DNA of 64,000 bases from Candidatus Trichorickettsia mobilis (GCF_034366785.1 NZ_CP112932.1:62001-126000); one strand, 5' to 3'. Shown: positions 17,256 to 28,786, counted from the stretch's first letter. Notes: a model not told the origin generated them from the sequence alone. Numbers and translations: made by a program.

Positions 17256-19664
17256 ATGTTTAAAGATTTAGGAATAATAGAACAATTAATTATTACTAAA
17301 GAAATAACAGAAGAAGTAAATTTAGCAGGTTACAATATTAGCGATGCAGTTTATATAGAACAGTTAATGGATATTTTAAAAAATGCTAATAGTGTGACAA
17401 AGCTTGATTTAAGTGCTAATTGTTTAAATCATGAGTGTATAGAAAAACTAGCGCAAGGACTACCGGAAACTAATATTACTACGCTTTATTTAAGAGCAAA
17501 TAAAAGAATAAATGCAGAGGGCGAAAAGGATGGTAAGCTTAGTGCAGACACCGTGCGCGCTCTTGCTACAGCTCTACCTAACACCAAAATCACCGAACTC
17601 TGCTTAAGCGGTAATGAAATAGATAACGAAGGTGCAACAAACTTATTTAATTCATTGCCTAATACTAAAATTGTTAACCTTAAACTACACTATAATAAAA
17701 TAGATGATAATGGTGTAGAAGCACTAGCTGAAGCTTTAACTAACCCAGAAACAAAGCTTACCACACTAGACCTTAGTGAAAACCGTATTACGGGTACAGG
17801 CGTCGAATCACTAGCTAGAGCTTTGCCTAACTCCAATTTAACTGAACTCGATTTACATAGGGATAGCAAATTCTGGATCCCTGAGAAAGTCTGCGCATTA
17901 GAATTAACTGGAATAATTGAAATTAAGTTTGGTGATAGCATTGCCCAAGCCTTGGCTAGTACTTTAGCTAATCCAAAAACAAAACTTACTAAGCTTAATA
18001 TAAATGGTAATGAAGTAAGTAACGTAGGTATAGAAGCAATAGCTTCAGCATTGGCACAAAATCCTGAAACATCTCTTACTGAGCTGCGGATAGATGGCAA
18101 TATTGGAGACGGTGGCAAAAGCAGTGCATACATGGTACACAGTATGCCCGGCATAACAGATGAAGGAGTGATAAAACTAGCCGCCGTCTTACCTAAGACT
18201 TCGTTAAAGATACTTAGTTTAAATAAAAATGCAATTGGTGATTTAGGAGCTAAAGAATTAGCAGCAGTTCTACCAGAATCTAAATTAACTGAACTTTCAT
18301 TGAGAACAAACAAAGTAGGCGATGATGGCGCAATAGCGTTATTTTCTGCACTTCCTTACTCATTAATAACTAGTCTGATACTGCATGGTAATAAAATAGG
18401 TCCTAATGCAGCTCAAGTGCTAGCAGAGATTCTTCCTAACCCCAACATCAAAATCACAGAAATCGACCTCAATTGTAATGAAATCGGTGACTTAGGTTTA
18501 GAAGCTATAGCTGGTACCTTGCTTTCTTCTAATATTGAGGTGTTACGCGTAAATGATAATAAGATAGGTGATGACGGCGCACAAGCTTTAGTTAGGGCTT
18601 TAAACTATAACGTTGCAAAACCAAAACTCACACACATTGTTATAGAAAATAATAAGATAACTAACTTAGTCAAGGCAAATTTATGTAATGCTGTTGCCGC
18701 TGCAAATCTGGAAATCAATATAGAATACTACTCTCCTGTTAGAATTAAAGAAATAACAGGTCAAGTTGCAATAAATACTACACCACAATCAAATACTGAA
18801 ACCCTCTTATTATATCCATATTTCAGTAAAGATGTACTCTTAAATGAATTCTCTATAATAGAAAACTTAATGATTTACCCAAAAGTCTCAACACTTATAA
18901 TACGTGCCATGGATCCTCTGAATATAAACAAGCTTTGTGAAGTTTTGCCACAAACAAGAATTACTAAACTGATTATAACTGATAGTAAAAAGATAACTTC
19001 CGCTCATATACAACAGCTAGCTAGTATCCTACCAGAAACTGAAATTACTAATTTAGCTATCGATTTTGTGGATGATGGTGGTGCGCAAGTTCTAGCTACA
19101 GCCTTACCTAGCTCGAAGCTGACCACGCTTAGTTTATCATATAATCCAATAGGTGATGACGGCGCACAAGCTTTAGCTACAGCTTTGCTTAAACCTAATA
19201 CCAAACTAATTAATCTTAACCTGCAAAATTGTAAAATTACCCACAATGGAGGTCTCATACTAATTACAGCTTGGAAACAATATTTAGATCAAGTAGCGAA
19301 CGATCCAGAAGGCCAAGGAATAACAACTCATTACATGAACTTGGTAAATAATGAACTATTTAGCGCACTAAATGGTGAAGGTATAAATGATATTATAGGA
19401 TTCATCGCAGCAGATGTATCTTTAGTAAGATCCATAAATTTTATTAATGATGGCTGCTACTTACCTTCAAAAAAAGTTCACCGATTGTTACTTGATTTTC
19501 AAAAGATGTGTGAACTTTCTATTGCAAAAAACGATGAACAGTCGAACGAAATTGAATTGCTCATCGAAAAATTTAATGAATATCTTGGTACAGCATTAGA
19601 CGAAGTTTTTGCAGATTATCCTTTAATTGGTTTAACTGATTATGATAGTGATTATTGGTCCTAA
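17256..19664 (+). CDS. Large LRR (ribonuclease-inhibitor type) protein, putative effector
   Basis: The 802-residue protein is built mainly of leucine-rich repeats of the RI/NLR type. One block spans roughly residues 40-480 and a second roughly 545-675. Repeats follow the pattern LxxLDLSxNxIxxxGxxALAxAL, for example TELCLSGNEIDNEGA and TTLSLSYNPIGDDGAQALAT. A region without repeats (about 480-545) separates the blocks, and the last ~125 residues form an unassigned acidic domain. No signal peptide or membrane segment. Such eukaryote-like repeats in intracellular bacteria usually mediate protein binding; a secreted effector is inference. It stands alone between divergent PKMT genes and gyrA, with its own good ribosome site. 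Confidence 0.85.
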   Translation: MFKDLGIIEQLIITKEITEEVNLAGYNISDAVYIEQLMDILKNANSVTKLDLSANCLNHECIEKLAQGLPETNITTLYLRANKRINAEGEKDGKLSADTVRALATALPNTKITELCLSGNEIDNEGATNLFNSLPNTKIVNLKLHYNKIDDNGVEALAEALTNPETKLTTLDLSENRITGTGVESLARALPNSNLTELDLHRDSKFWIPEKVCALELTGIIEIKFGDSIAQALASTLANPKTKLTKLNINGNEVSNVGIEAIASALAQNPETSLTELRIDGNIGDGGKSSAYMVHSMPGITDEGVIKLAAVLPKTSLKILSLNKNAIGDLGAKELAAVLPESKLTELSLRTNKVGDDGAIALFSALPYSLITSLILHGNKIGPNAAQVLAEILPNPNIKITEIDLNCNEIGDLGLEAIAGTLLSSNIEVLRVNDNKIGDDGAQALVRALNYNVAKPKLTHIVIENNKITNLVKANLCNAVAAANLEINIEYYSPVRIKEITGQVAINTTPQSNTETLLLYPYFSKDVLLNEFSIIENLMIYPKVSTLIIRAMDPLNINKLCEVLPQTRITKLIITDSKKITSAHIQQLASILPETEITNLAIDFVDDGGAQVLATALPSSKLTTLSLSYNPIGDDGAQALATALLKPNTKLINLNLQNCKITHNGGLILITAWKQYLDQVANDPEGQGITTHYMNLVNNELFSALNGEGINDIIGFIAADVSLVRSINFINDGCYLPSKKVHRLLLDFQKMCELSIAKNDEQSNEIELLIEKFNEYLGTALDEVFADYPLIGLTDYDSDYWS

Positions 19665-19707
19665 CACTGATTATGAATGATCTTATTTGTTATGAGCTCA
19701 ATTTTTC

Positions 19708-20127
19708 GAGAGCGTTCAATGAACCATACACATCAAGTTAAGGAAAAAGGACGACACGAACGTCATTGCGAGACCGCGTTAGTGATCGAAGCAATCCAGA
19801 AAATGCGTCAATCCTGGATTGCTTCGACCATAAATGGTCTCGCAATGACGAGGAGAGAGGCTCAGCCACAACTGTCGAAAGTTGATGGAAAGCTTTTAGG
19901 AATGTCATTGCGAGGAGCTGTAGCTCCGTGGCAATCCAGCCTTTTATTTTACCTTTGGTGGATTGATTTTGGATTCCTACGCTTGCCTATTGCTCGCTCT
20001 GAATAACCACTTGTATGCGGTTTACATCAACTTTCGACAGTTGTAGAAGCTCAGCTTAATTGATTTTATACGACAATCAATTATCAACTTATCCAAACTT
20101 GACGCATATGGTTCATTGAACACTCTC
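19708..20127. repeat. MITE-B, 420-bp composite copy
   Basis: The left end GAGAGCGTTCAATGAACCAT and the right end ATGGTTCATTGAACACTCTC are inverted repeats. They are flanked on both sides by the direct repeat ATTTTTC (7 bp), as expected for a target duplication. The interior contains nested palindromes, including the common core GAAGCAATCCAG. An open frame across it is repeat-derived and not a gene. Confidence 0.8.
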
Positions 20128-20237
20128 ATTTTTCTGCTAATGTTTTTAAAGTAGCATTTAAAATATATCATACTTGAAAAACACACTACTTTAAGCTAGT
20201 CTGTTGGATCTTAGAGTAACAAAACAGAATAAATTTT

Positions 20238-22931
20238 GTGGATAATACAGATCATAACAACTTTGCACCAGTAAGTCTTGAAGAAGAAATGAAACGTTCT
20301 TACTTGGATTATGCAATGAGCGTAATTGTAAGTAGAGCAATACCTGACGTACGAGATGGGCTAAAGCCTGTGCATCGCCGCATTTTATACGCTATGCATG
20401 AAGCAGGTTTTATTGCTACTAAAGCGCACCGGAAATCAGCAAGAATCGTCGGTGACGTAATCGGTAAATACCATCCTCACGGTGATGGTGCCGTTTATGA
20501 TTCTTTAGTGCGCATGGCACAAGATTTTTCTCTGAGAGTACCATTAATAGATGGGCAAGGAAATTTTGGCTCAATGGACGGCGACTCTGCTGCAGCTATG
20601 AGGTATACTGAGTCACGATTAGCTAAAATCTCTCATAATCTGCTTGCAGATATCGATAAAAACACTGTTGATTTTATACCAAACTATGACGGTTCTGAGA
20701 GTGAGCCATCTGTATTACCCTCAATGTTTCCCAATCTTTTGGTCAATGGCGGCGGTGGCATTGCTGTTGGAATGGCTACTAACATTCCTCCGCATAATCT
20801 AGGCGAAGTCATTGATGCTTGCTGTTTATATGTAGATAATAATGATATTGATATATTGGAATTATTATCGGCGATTAAAGGTCCGGACTTTCCTACCGGC
20901 GGTATCATTCTTGGCACCAACGGCATCAAATCTGCCTATCTTACCGGTAGAGGCAGTATCTTAATTCGTGGCCGTACTGAAATTGAAGAACAAGGTAATA
21001 GACAAGCGATAATTATTACCGAAATCCCATATATGGTTAATAAATCCAAATTAGTAGAAAAAATTGCTGAACTTGTGCGTGATAAACGTATTGAAGGAAT
21101 TAGTGATCTCCGCGATGAATCAAACAAGGCCGGTGTTCGAGTAGTAATTGAAATTAAGAGAGATGCAGTAACAGAAGTAGTGCGAAGTCAGCTATATTCT
21201 TACACTCAACTACAAACTAGTTTTGGCGTAATTATGCTTGCTCTTGATAATGGCCTACCAAAGGTTATGAATCTAAAAGATATTATTAGTAGCTTTGTTA
21301 ATTTTCGTGAAACAGTAATCACCAGAAGAACTATATATTTACTAAATAAAGCACGTGATAAAGCTCATATTTTGCTTGGACTTAGAATAGCAGTTAATAA
21401 TATCGATGAAGTAATTAGAATTATTAGAGCTGCTAGCGATCCTCTGCAAGCGAAAGAACAGCTGATGCAAAGAGCGTGGGATATAGCTGATATTATTGAT
21501 TTAATAAAATTAGTAGACGATAAAGCTGAATTTACTACTGCTAACACTTGTCATTTTACTGAAGCACAAGCAAAAGCCATTCTAGAGATGAGATTACAGC
21601 GCTTAACCGCAATGGAGAAAAATAAATTAGAACAAGACTTAACTGAGCTAGCACAAGAAATTGCTGATTATCTCGAAATTTTAAGCTCAAGACCCAAGTT
21701 GCTCGGCATATTAAAAGACGAACTGATATTAATTAAGAATGAGTTTACTACACCTCGCCTAACCAGTATCGAAGAAGGTAATTTTGATACTGATATGGAA
21801 GAATTAATTCAACGTGAGGATATGGTAGTCACCGTAACCCATAGTGGCTATATCAAACGTGTACCACTGGCTACTTATAGAGCTCAAAATCGTGGTGGTA
21901 AGGGAAGATCCGGACTATCAATGAAGGATGAAGATATCACGACCCAGATTTTTGTTGGCAGCACTCATACTCCAATGTTATTTTTTTCCAATATCGGTCA
22001 AGTATATAGTTTAAAACTTTATAAATTACCTCTGGGTAATCCTCAAAGTAAAGGTCGCCCAATTATCAATATTCTACCACTACAAACTGGAGAAACTATT
22101 ACCAATATCATGCCATTACCTGAAAATGAAAATGAGCTTGATAATTTAAATATAATGTTTGTAACTAGTAAAGGTAACGTTAGACGTAATGATCTTTCTG
22201 ATTTCAAACGTATTCAAGCTAACGGAAAAATCGCTATTCGTTTAGATCAGGACGACACGTTGGTAAGTGTTAAAGTATGTAAAGAAGATGAACATATTTT
22301 ACTGGCAACTAAATGTGGTAAAGCCATTCGTTTCCCGGTCAATTCCGTACGTGTATTCAAGAGCCGCACTTCGGACGGAGTACATGGTATGAGATTGGCA
22401 GCGAATGACCAAGTGATTTCTATGACCGTATTGAAAGGCATATCCTGTACTATGGATGAACGACAAGCTTATCTATCTATTCCTATCGAGAATAGGCTTG
22501 CAATAGCTGCTGGCGCCGATTTTGATCCACAACAATTCGATGTTAATTTAAGCAAGGAACAAATTATAAATATGGCTATGCTTGAAGAACTGATTTTGAC
22601 AGTGGCTGAAAATGGTTTTGGTAAAAGAACTTCCGCATATGAATATCGCATTACCGATCGTGGTGGTAGTGGTATAGTGAACATGGATTTATCTGATAAA
22701 ACCGGTAATGTAGTTGCTGTAATGCCTGCTGGAGTTACGGACGAATTAATGCTGATTACTAATAATGGTAAATTAATTAGATGCAAGCTTGAATCTGTAC
22801 GTGTTACCGGACGTAGCACTAGTGGAGTTATTTTATTTAAGATGGAAGCTGGTGAGAAAGTATCTTCAGCTTCTCTCATCGTAGATTCTGCAGAAACAGA
22901 AGATACTGATATAAATAATGGTGAAGTATAA
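20238..22931 (+). CDS. gyrA: DNA gyrase subunit A
   Basis: GyrA (897 residues, GTG start) forms the A2B2 gyrase that introduces negative supercoils. The winged-helix breakage domain carries the catalytic Tyr123 ([12 protein letters not shown]), preceded by Arg122. The quinolone region reads [16 protein letters not shown]: Gly84 takes the place of E. coli Ser83, while Asp88 equals Asp87. The C-terminal beta-pinwheel spans about 520-850, with the GyrA-box-like [12 protein letters not shown] at about 555. Length is typical for alphaproteobacteria. The gene follows MITE-B, and gyrB is not adjacent. The loss of Ser at the quinolone position would predict reduced quinolone susceptibility by family knowledge. 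Confidence 0.97.
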   Translation: MDNTDHNNFAPVSLEEEMKRSYLDYAMSVIVSRAIPDVRDGLKPVHRRILYAMHEAGFIATKAHRKSARIVGDVIGKYHPHGDGAVYDSLVRMAQDFSLRVPLIDGQGNFGSMDGDSAAAMRYTESRLAKISHNLLADIDKNTVDFIPNYDGSESEPSVLPSMFPNLLVNGGGGIAVGMATNIPPHNLGEVIDACCLYVDNNDIDILELLSAIKGPDFPTGGIILGTNGIKSAYLTGRGSILIRGRTEIEEQGNRQAIIITEIPYMVNKSKLVEKIAELVRDKRIEGISDLRDESNKAGVRVVIEIKRDAVTEVVRSQLYSYTQLQTSFGVIMLALDNGLPKVMNLKDIISSFVNFRETVITRRTIYLLNKARDKAHILLGLRIAVNNIDEVIRIIRAASDPLQAKEQLMQRAWDIADIIDLIKLVDDKAEFTTANTCHFTEAQAKAILEMRLQRLTAMEKNKLEQDLTELAQEIADYLEILSSRPKLLGILKDELILIKNEFTTPRLTSIEEGNFDTDMEELIQREDMVVTVTHSGYIKRVPLATYRAQNRGGKGRSGLSMKDEDITTQIFVGSTHTPMLFFSNIGQVYSLKLYKLPLGNPQSKGRPIINILPLQTGETITNIMPLPENENELDNLNIMFVTSKGNVRRNDLSDFKRIQANGKIAIRLDQDDTLVSVKVCKEDEHILLATKCGKAIRFPVNSVRVFKSRTSDGVHGMRLAANDQVISMTVLKGISCTMDERQAYLSIPIENRLAIAAGADFDPQQFDVNLSKEQIINMAMLEELILTVAENGFGKRTSAYEYRITDRGGSGIVNMDLSDKTGNVVAVMPAGVTDELMLITNNGKLIRCKLESVRVTGRSTSGVILFKMEAGEKVSSASLIVDSAETEDTDINNGEV

Positions 22932-23204
22932 AATTAGATCTACTTCTTCAGTTTGAATTAACGCGAGTTGCCAATTAAACTGCTAAAACTCTCGTTCTAC
23001 GACTGAGCGAAGCTCCCTCAACTTAGACGGCTGCAACTGCCTCTATAGTAATAAAATATTTTAATGATGCCATCCCGTGCTAAAGCTGGGATCTAGAAAA
23101 TTTAGTAGATTTTTATTCAGCTTAAAATTTAAGTAGAGAAAGCTAGATTCCTGACTGCACAAGAATGACATCGGATATATTTTAAAAAACATAAACAGAT
23201 TTAC
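22932..23204. repeat. Intergenic repeat remnants between gyrA and mutL
   Basis: The spacer contains a palindromic piece of the genome-wide type (ATGCCATCCCGTGCTAAAGC with a GGGATCTAGAAAA continuation, and AGATTCCTGACTGCACAAGA ... ATGACATCGG). No gene is present. Confidence 0.5.
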
Positions 23205-25019
23205 ATGAAAATCAAATTTCTTTCAGAAAGTACTATTAATAAAATTGCAGCGGGAGAAGTTATTGAACGTCCAGCTTCGGTAATCAAGGAATTAGTAGAA
23301 AATGCCATTGATGCAGGTGCTAGTAAAATAGATATTATTTTAGAACAAGCAGGCAAAAATCTAATAATAATTGCCGATGACGGTTTAGGGATGTCGCCGG
23401 AGGAACTTGAGATAGCTATACAAAGGCACACTACTTCCAAACTTGATGAAACCGATTTATTGAATATTAATAGCTTTGGTTTTAGAGGTGAAGCATTGCC
23501 GTCAATTGCTGCAATAAGCAAGCTACTAATTACTTCTAAAACCAAAGAAAGTGATAAAGCTTTTCAAATACAACTAATTGGTGGCAATCCAACGCCTGTG
23601 AAGCCAACTACTCATAATAGAGGCACTAAAATTGAAGTGCGGGATCTGTTCTTTGCTACTCCTGCTAGGTTAAAATTTCTAAAGAGTGATAACGCAGAGC
23701 TTGCTGCTTGCGTTGATTGCGTTAAAAAGATCGCGCTAGCTCATCCGAATATTGCTTTTAACCTAAGCAATAATGGCAAAAATATCATTAAGGTGAAGCA
23801 AGCTCAACATAATGTTCAAGAACAAGCATCAAAGCAAAGAATCACCGAGATTATGAGTGAGGCTTTTATCGAAAATGCCGCTATGATAAATTTACAGCAC
23901 GATATATTAGCCATTACTGGTTATACTAGCATCCCAACCAATAATAAAGCAACTGCAAGCGAACAGTTTTTATTTGTAAATAACCGACCAATAAAAGATA
24001 AAATCTTAAATACTGCTTTACGCATAGCTTACCAAGATTATCTTGCCAGAGATCGTCATCCGATAGTAGTAATTTTTATGCAAATTGATCCGCAATTTGT
24101 CGATGTCAATGTGCATCCTGCCAAAAGCGAAGTAAGGTTCCAAGATCCTAATTTAGTACGTAGTTTATTAGTAAACGCTATTCGCGATGCTTTGTTTACT
24201 GTCAGTAATCAAACATCCACAACAATCGCTGATGCAGCAATTGACCTATTTACCACACCACTACCTGATAAAAAGGTAGTACGTCAACAAAATCCCAGGA
24301 ATTATCATGTTTTTGATTACGATAGCATTTATCGCAATATGAATGCACCAACACAGTTATTACAAAGTAAGTTACTGACTACCTCCCCTCAAGCACTTGT
24401 ATCAACAGAAGCTGAAAGCAATAATGATAATATAGATTATCCTCTAGGAGCTGCCAAAACTCAGTTGCATGACACTTATATCATTGCTCAAACTCAAAAT
24501 AGTATAATTATAGTAGACCAGCATGCTGCGGATGAACGTCTAGGGTATGAAAGGATTAAACAATCATTAAATAATAATGGTCTAATAAAACAAAGGTTGT
24601 TAATTCCTGAAATAGTAGAGTTAGCCAGTGAAATACTTGCAGAGCAGTTTTTTGCTCATCAAGAAACTTTAGCAGAACTGGGGTTGACAGTTGAAAAATT
24701 CGGCGAGCGTTCAATTATTGTTTCAGAAATTCCAAGCCTGGTTGGAGATATTGATATTAAGAAACTAATCTTTGATCTGGCAGAGCACATTAACGAAACT
24801 GGTACGCAATCAAATTTAACTGAATTAATAGAACATATCACTGAAACTTATGCTTGTCATTATGCAATCAGAGCCGGTAGAAAATTATCAATCACTGAAA
24901 TGAATGAATTACTAAGACAAATGGAAAAAACACCATTTTCAGGTCAGTGTAACCACGGACGCCCTACTTATATTGAACTAAAACTTAAAGATATTGAAAA
25001 GCTCTTTGGCAGAAGGTAA
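23205..25019 (+). CDS. mutL: DNA mismatch repair protein MutL
   Basis: MutL (604 residues) couples MutS mismatch recognition to strand removal. The N-terminal GHKL ATPase has ELVENAIDAGAS, DDGLGMS and FGFRGEALPSIAAIS. The transducer domain carries NNRPIKD and VDVNVHPAKSEVRF. The C-terminal domain has the metal endonuclease motif DQHA-x2-E-x4-E (DQHAADERLGYE), with ACHYAIRAG and QCNHGRP as supporting motifs. This is therefore the nicking type of MutL used by bacteria without MutH. The predicted linker (about 350-410) is short. It is followed after 64 bases by hemA. Confidence 0.97.
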   Translation: MKIKFLSESTINKIAAGEVIERPASVIKELVENAIDAGASKIDIILEQAGKNLIIIADDGLGMSPEELEIAIQRHTTSKLDETDLLNINSFGFRGEALPSIAAISKLLITSKTKESDKAFQIQLIGGNPTPVKPTTHNRGTKIEVRDLFFATPARLKFLKSDNAELAACVDCVKKIALAHPNIAFNLSNNGKNIIKVKQAQHNVQEQASKQRITEIMSEAFIENAAMINLQHDILAITGYTSIPTNNKATASEQFLFVNNRPIKDKILNTALRIAYQDYLARDRHPIVVIFMQIDPQFVDVNVHPAKSEVRFQDPNLVRSLLVNAIRDALFTVSNQTSTTIADAAIDLFTTPLPDKKVVRQQNPRNYHVFDYDSIYRNMNAPTQLLQSKLLTTSPQALVSTEAESNNDNIDYPLGAAKTQLHDTYIIAQTQNSIIIVDQHAADERLGYERIKQSLNNNGLIKQRLLIPEIVELASEILAEQFFAHQETLAELGLTVEKFGERSIIVSEIPSLVGDIDIKKLIFDLAEHINETGTQSNLTELIEHITETYACHYAIRAGRKLSITEMNELLRQMEKTPFSGQCNHGRPTYIELKLKDIEKLFGRR

Positions 25020-25083
25020 TTTTCTTGACCATGATACACATAATATGTAAAACTATCCATTTTATTGCAGATAAAGAGACGTA

Positions 25084-26301
25084 ATGCCTAATTACAATAA
25101 TATTTTTATTACTCACGTTAATCAAATTCAACAAGAAGGCAGGTATCGAGAATTTATAGCATTAAATAGGCTGGCCGGTAATTTTCCTAAGGCTCTTAAT
25201 CATGTCAACAACGATGAAATTGTGGTGTGGTGTATTAATGATTATCTTGGTATGAGCCAACATCAGGATGTTTTAGATTCGGCAGCAACAGCATTATCAA
25301 AATATGGTGTTGGTTCGGGCGGCACCAGAAATATTGGTGGTAATAATGATACTATTGTTGAATTGGAAAATGAATTGGCAGAATTACATGGTAAAGAATC
25401 AGCTTTGGTATTTACTTCAGGTTATGTTGCTAATGATACTACTTTAAGTAGTTTAAGTAAAATTATTCCTGGTCTTACGTTTTTTTCTGATGAAGCAAAT
25501 CATGCTTCAATTATTGCAGGTATTTGTAATTCTAGAGCTGATAAATATATCTATAGACATGTAGATACTTTGCATCTAGAAGAGTTATTGCAAAAAGTTG
25601 ATATTAATAAACCTAAAATAATTGTTTTTGAATCAGCTTATTCAATGGATGGACTATTCTCGCCTATAGCAGAAATTTGTCGATTAGCAAAAAAATATAA
25701 TGCTTTAACTTTCATTGATGAAGTACATACTGTTGGTTTATATGGTAATGGTGGTGCGGGATTTGCCGATATGCAGGGATATGCCACAGAAATTGATATT
25801 ATTCAAGGAACTTTAGCAAAAGCGTATGGTGCTATTGGTGGTTATATTGCAGCAAATCACACTATAATAGACGCAATCAGGTTAACTGCTCCAGGTTTTA
25901 TCTTTACCACCTCCCTGCCCCCTATTATTGCTCGTGCAGCATTGGCTAGTATCAGACATTTGAGAAACTCTGATATTGAGAGAAAAACTCATCAAATGGT
26001 GATAGCAAAAGTAAAAAATATGTTTAAAAATGCTAAAATTAATTACTTTAAGAATGATAGTCATATTATCCCGATAATTATCGGAGATCCAATCAAAACC
26101 AGACAAGCTTCTGAAATGTTGTTAAAAAATTACGGAATTTATGTACAGCATGTAAATTTTCCAACTGTACCAAGAGGAACTGAACGCCTCAGAATTATTC
26201 CAACTCCAAATCATACTGATAAAATGATTCAGGAATTAACCGATGCTTTAATTGCAGTTTTTAATGCACTAGATATAGAATATCAAAAGCAAGCCGCCTA
26301 A
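25084..26301 (+). CDS. hemA: 5-aminolevulinate synthase
   Basis: This PLP enzyme (405 residues) condenses glycine and succinyl-CoA to 5-aminolevulinate, the C4 (Shemin) route to heme used by alphaproteobacteria and mitochondria. Visible features are the glycine-rich [13 protein letters not shown] near 76-88, [12 protein letters not shown] at about 210-221 and the PLP lysine K246 in [14 protein letters not shown]. Length and order match the family throughout. It is the fourth gene of a plus-strand run. The spacer after it holds a repeat shared with the nuo operon. Confidence 0.96.
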   Translation: MPNYNNIFITHVNQIQQEGRYREFIALNRLAGNFPKALNHVNNDEIVVWCINDYLGMSQHQDVLDSAATALSKYGVGSGGTRNIGGNNDTIVELENELAELHGKESALVFTSGYVANDTTLSSLSKIIPGLTFFSDEANHASIIAGICNSRADKYIYRHVDTLHLEELLQKVDINKPKIIVFESAYSMDGLFSPIAEICRLAKKYNALTFIDEVHTVGLYGNGGAGFADMQGYATEIDIIQGTLAKAYGAIGGYIAANHTIIDAIRLTAPGFIFTTSLPPIIARAALASIRHLRNSDIERKTHQMVIAKVKNMFKNAKINYFKNDSHIIPIIIGDPIKTRQASEMLLKNYGIYVQHVNFPTVPRGTERLRIIPTPNHTDKMIQELTDALIAVFNALDIEYQKQAA

Positions 26302-26302
26302 A

Positions 26303-26427
26303 TACTCGGTGAAAATTGAGAATTGCGTTGTCGTTCTTGAAGAATCTGCGATGCTCGCGTACTAGATGTACGCTCCGTTTCTCGACTTCAGAACTCCTAG
26401 CACTTCTTCAATTTTGACCTTCGTATT
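26303..26427 (-). repeat. Repeat family C, copy 1
   Basis: The complement of this 125-bp stretch (GGTCAAAATTGAAGAAGTGC ... ATTCTCAATTTTCACC) matches 60171-60289 over its length. Both ends contain AATTGA-type inverted repeats. It lies directly after the hemA stop codon. The rest of the spacer up to lgt holds further repeat fragments and no gene. Confidence 0.75.
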
Positions 26428-26686
26428 TCACTTGCCGGTGTCATATCGAACTGATATATCCTCACAAAAATTGTTGCTAAGTGGAGATATACTGCGAGTA
26501 AATGAAAAAGTTGGCAGTAACCAAAAGAAGTTTGGGCTCAAACGTTGTAAGCTTTTACCTATATGCTTACAGAACCAGAACTATCACACACAAAGGGCTT
26601 AATACTGGATTGCCACGCGCCTAGGCGCTCGCAATGACAAGTAATTACAACATTCACTAAGATTCATGATGGAATATAAGAAGTAA

Positions 26687-27460
26687 ATGATAGCATTCCC
26701 TGACATTAATCCGGTAATTGTCGCTGTAGGACCTTTGGCAATTTCATGGTACTCACTATCTTATGTAACCGGGATATTAATAGGTTTAAATTTATCAAAA
26801 AGAATTGTAACTAAATTTTCTTTAAATATTACTCATAAAAATCTTGAAGATTTTATTAGCTGGGCGATCATAGGTATTATAATAGGTGGAAGGCTAGGTT
26901 ATGTCTTATTATATGATCCTGTTAAATTTCTTACTCATCCTATTGATATTCTCAAAACTTATGAAGGAGGAATGTCATTTCACGGTGGCATTACCGGGAT
27001 AATCACAGCTGGATATATTTTCTGTAAAAAATATAAACTACATTTTTTGAAATTTACCGATATACTAGCTATAGTTGCACCTATTGGATTATTTTTAGGT
27101 AGAATTGCTAATTTTATCAATGCAGAATTATATGGCAGAATTACTGATGTTGCGTGGGCAGTAATTTTTCCAAATAGCGATCTGCGTCCACGTCATCCTA
27201 GCCAGATATATGAAGCTTTATTAGAAGGCTTGGTATTATTCATAATTATATTGTTTAGCGTTTTTCGTTATCGTACTCTTAGTAGTTCTGGTAAAACCTC
27301 CGCAATATTTTTAATTTTATATTCTATTTTTCGAATAATTATTGAAAATTTTCGTGAGCCTGATTTTCAAATTGGTTTTATTTTGAATTACATAACCATG
27401 GGACAGATTTTATCCTTACCGATGTTATTTTTAGGATGTTATTTATTAATAAAACGCTAA
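26687..27460 (+). CDS. lgt: Prolipoprotein diacylglyceryl transferase
   Basis: Lgt (257 residues) transfers diacylglycerol to the lipobox Cys of prolipoproteins, the first step of lipoprotein maturation in the inner membrane. Seven membrane helices can be drawn. The signature [13 protein letters not shown] (about 145-157) and the conserved GGMSFHGG (about 93-100) are present, as is [14 protein letters not shown]. It is followed 12 bases later by the midA-like gene, so the two likely form an operon. At least one likely client, the lipoprotein at 830-1225, is in this window. Confidence 0.96.
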   Translation: MIAFPDINPVIVAVGPLAISWYSLSYVTGILIGLNLSKRIVTKFSLNITHKNLEDFISWAIIGIIIGGRLGYVLLYDPVKFLTHPIDILKTYEGGMSFHGGITGIITAGYIFCKKYKLHFLKFTDILAIVAPIGLFLGRIANFINAELYGRITDVAWAVIFPNSDLRPRHPSQIYEALLEGLVLFIIILFSVFRYRTLSSSGKTSAIFLILYSIFRIIIENFREPDFQIGFILNYITMGQILSLPMLFLGCYLLIKR

Positions 27461-27472
27461 TATACAAAATTA

Positions 27473-28588
27473 ATGCCAATTGATTCCACAATCAGAGACC
27501 TTATCCAACGAAACGGTTATATTACCGTTGAGCAAATGATGCATCATGTATTAGCCGCTAATCCTGGTTCTTACTATCAGCAACAGGCAATACTCGGTGA
27601 AAGCGGAGATTTCATTACCGCCCCAGAGGTATCCCAAATATTTGGCGAAATCATTGGTATATGGTGTGTTGAGCAATGGTATAAGTTAAAATGCCCAACA
27701 AATATTAGCATAGTGGAGCTTGGACCTGGGCGTGGTTTACTGATGCGTGATTTATTGAGGACAGTACGGTTAATTCCAGAATTCTACAATAATGTAAACA
27801 TTCAACTGGTAGAGATTAATCAGAATTTTATTAAACTGCAAAAAGAGAATTTATCAAAATTTGATATAAATATCAAGTGGTTACCGACAATATATGAAAT
27901 CGAAGACTCCCCTACCCTGATCATCGCCAATGAGTTTTTTGATGCCTTACCAATAAAACAATATATTAAGCTAAAAGAAGATTGGTATGAGATAATACTT
28001 ATTGTTGACCCTCATGACGGTAAGATCAAATTTGACAAAATATCCATGCACAAAGAATTACAATCACAATTAGCACAGGATCATATTAATGCTCATGATG
28101 GTGCTGTTATTGAAGAATCTCCAGAATCATTGGCGATTATTAGATTTATCGGAGATCATTTCAAAAAACATAGTGGTGCTTCACTAATCATTGATTATGG
28201 TTACGATATTAAATTGCCACAGAGGAATAGATCGCATTATAATAGTACTCTACAAGCTATAAAAAAGCATCAATATCATCCGCTGCTTGAAAGTTTAGGT
28301 GAAGCTGATTTGTCAGCTCATGTCGACTTCAATGCTTTAAAAAATACAGCTTTTGCACACGAACTGACAATAGATGGATGTATTTCGCAAGCAGAATTTT
28401 TAATCAAATACGGTATTCTCGAGAGGGCTGACCGCTTACGTAACAATTTGGCTATAGACGAAAAACATATTATAGATAAGCAAGTACAACGTCTTATTGC
28501 ACCATCACAAATGGGAAATTTATTTAAAGTGTTAGCTTTATCATCACTAGACACAAATGAGGTAACTAACGCTAGTTCGAATCGGTGA
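27473..28588 (+). CDS. SAM-dependent methyltransferase, MidA/NDUFAF7 family
   Basis: The 371-residue protein matches COG1565. Conserved parts are GDFITAPEVSQIFGE near 45-59, the SAM motif IVELGPGRGLLMRD at about 83-96, LIIANEFFDALPIKQY near 147-162 and SLIIDYGYD at about 237-245. In mitochondria NDUFAF7 dimethylates an arginine of a complex I subunit (NDUFS2, the NuoD homolog). The bacterial role is not established but is consistent with the complex I operon in this window. It sits directly after lgt, an arrangement common in Rickettsiales. The region after it is filled by palindromic repeats. Confidence 0.9.
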   Translation: MPIDSTIRDLIQRNGYITVEQMMHHVLAANPGSYYQQQAILGESGDFITAPEVSQIFGEIIGIWCVEQWYKLKCPTNISIVELGPGRGLLMRDLLRTVRLIPEFYNNVNIQLVEINQNFIKLQKENLSKFDINIKWLPTIYEIEDSPTLIIANEFFDALPIKQYIKLKEDWYEIILIVDPHDGKIKFDKISMHKELQSQLAQDHINAHDGAVIEESPESLAIIRFIGDHFKKHSGASLIIDYGYDIKLPQRNRSHYNSTLQAIKKHQYHPLLESLGEADLSAHVDFNALKNTAFAHELTIDGCISQAEFLIKYGILERADRLRNNLAIDEKHIIDKQVQRLIAPSQMGNLFKVLALSSLDTNEVTNASSNR

Positions 28589-28660
28589 TAAGCTAGTTAA
28601 TCTCGAACACACAGAAGTCATCCCGATACTACACACAAAAGTCATTCCGAATACGAAAAA

Positions 28661-28730
28661 AGTCATCCCGAACTTGTTTCGGGATCTCATCAAGACCTCA
28701 TAATATCCCGAAACAAGTTCGGAATGACTT
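28661..28730. repeat. Palindrome family D, copy 1 (about 70 bp)
   Basis: AGTCATCCCGAACTTGTTTC with GGGAT is mirrored by ATCCCGAAACAAGTTCGGAA, then TGACTT. The element is near-identical to 34426-34495. It lies between the convergent ends of the midA-like gene and the GTA cluster and may act as a transcript end. Confidence 0.8.
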
Positions 28731-28786
28731 CTGCATGTTCAGGATGACATTAACAACATTAAAAAAATAGTGCACAATGTCAGAAT

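Noticed and set aside
19677-20006. 109-codon open frame after the large LRR gene
   Set aside because: It lies wholly within MITE-B, with repeat arms translated in one frame; no ribosome site or family match.
26366-26602. 78-codon open frame between hemA and lgt
   Set aside because: Made of repeat family C and other repeats; no coding pattern.
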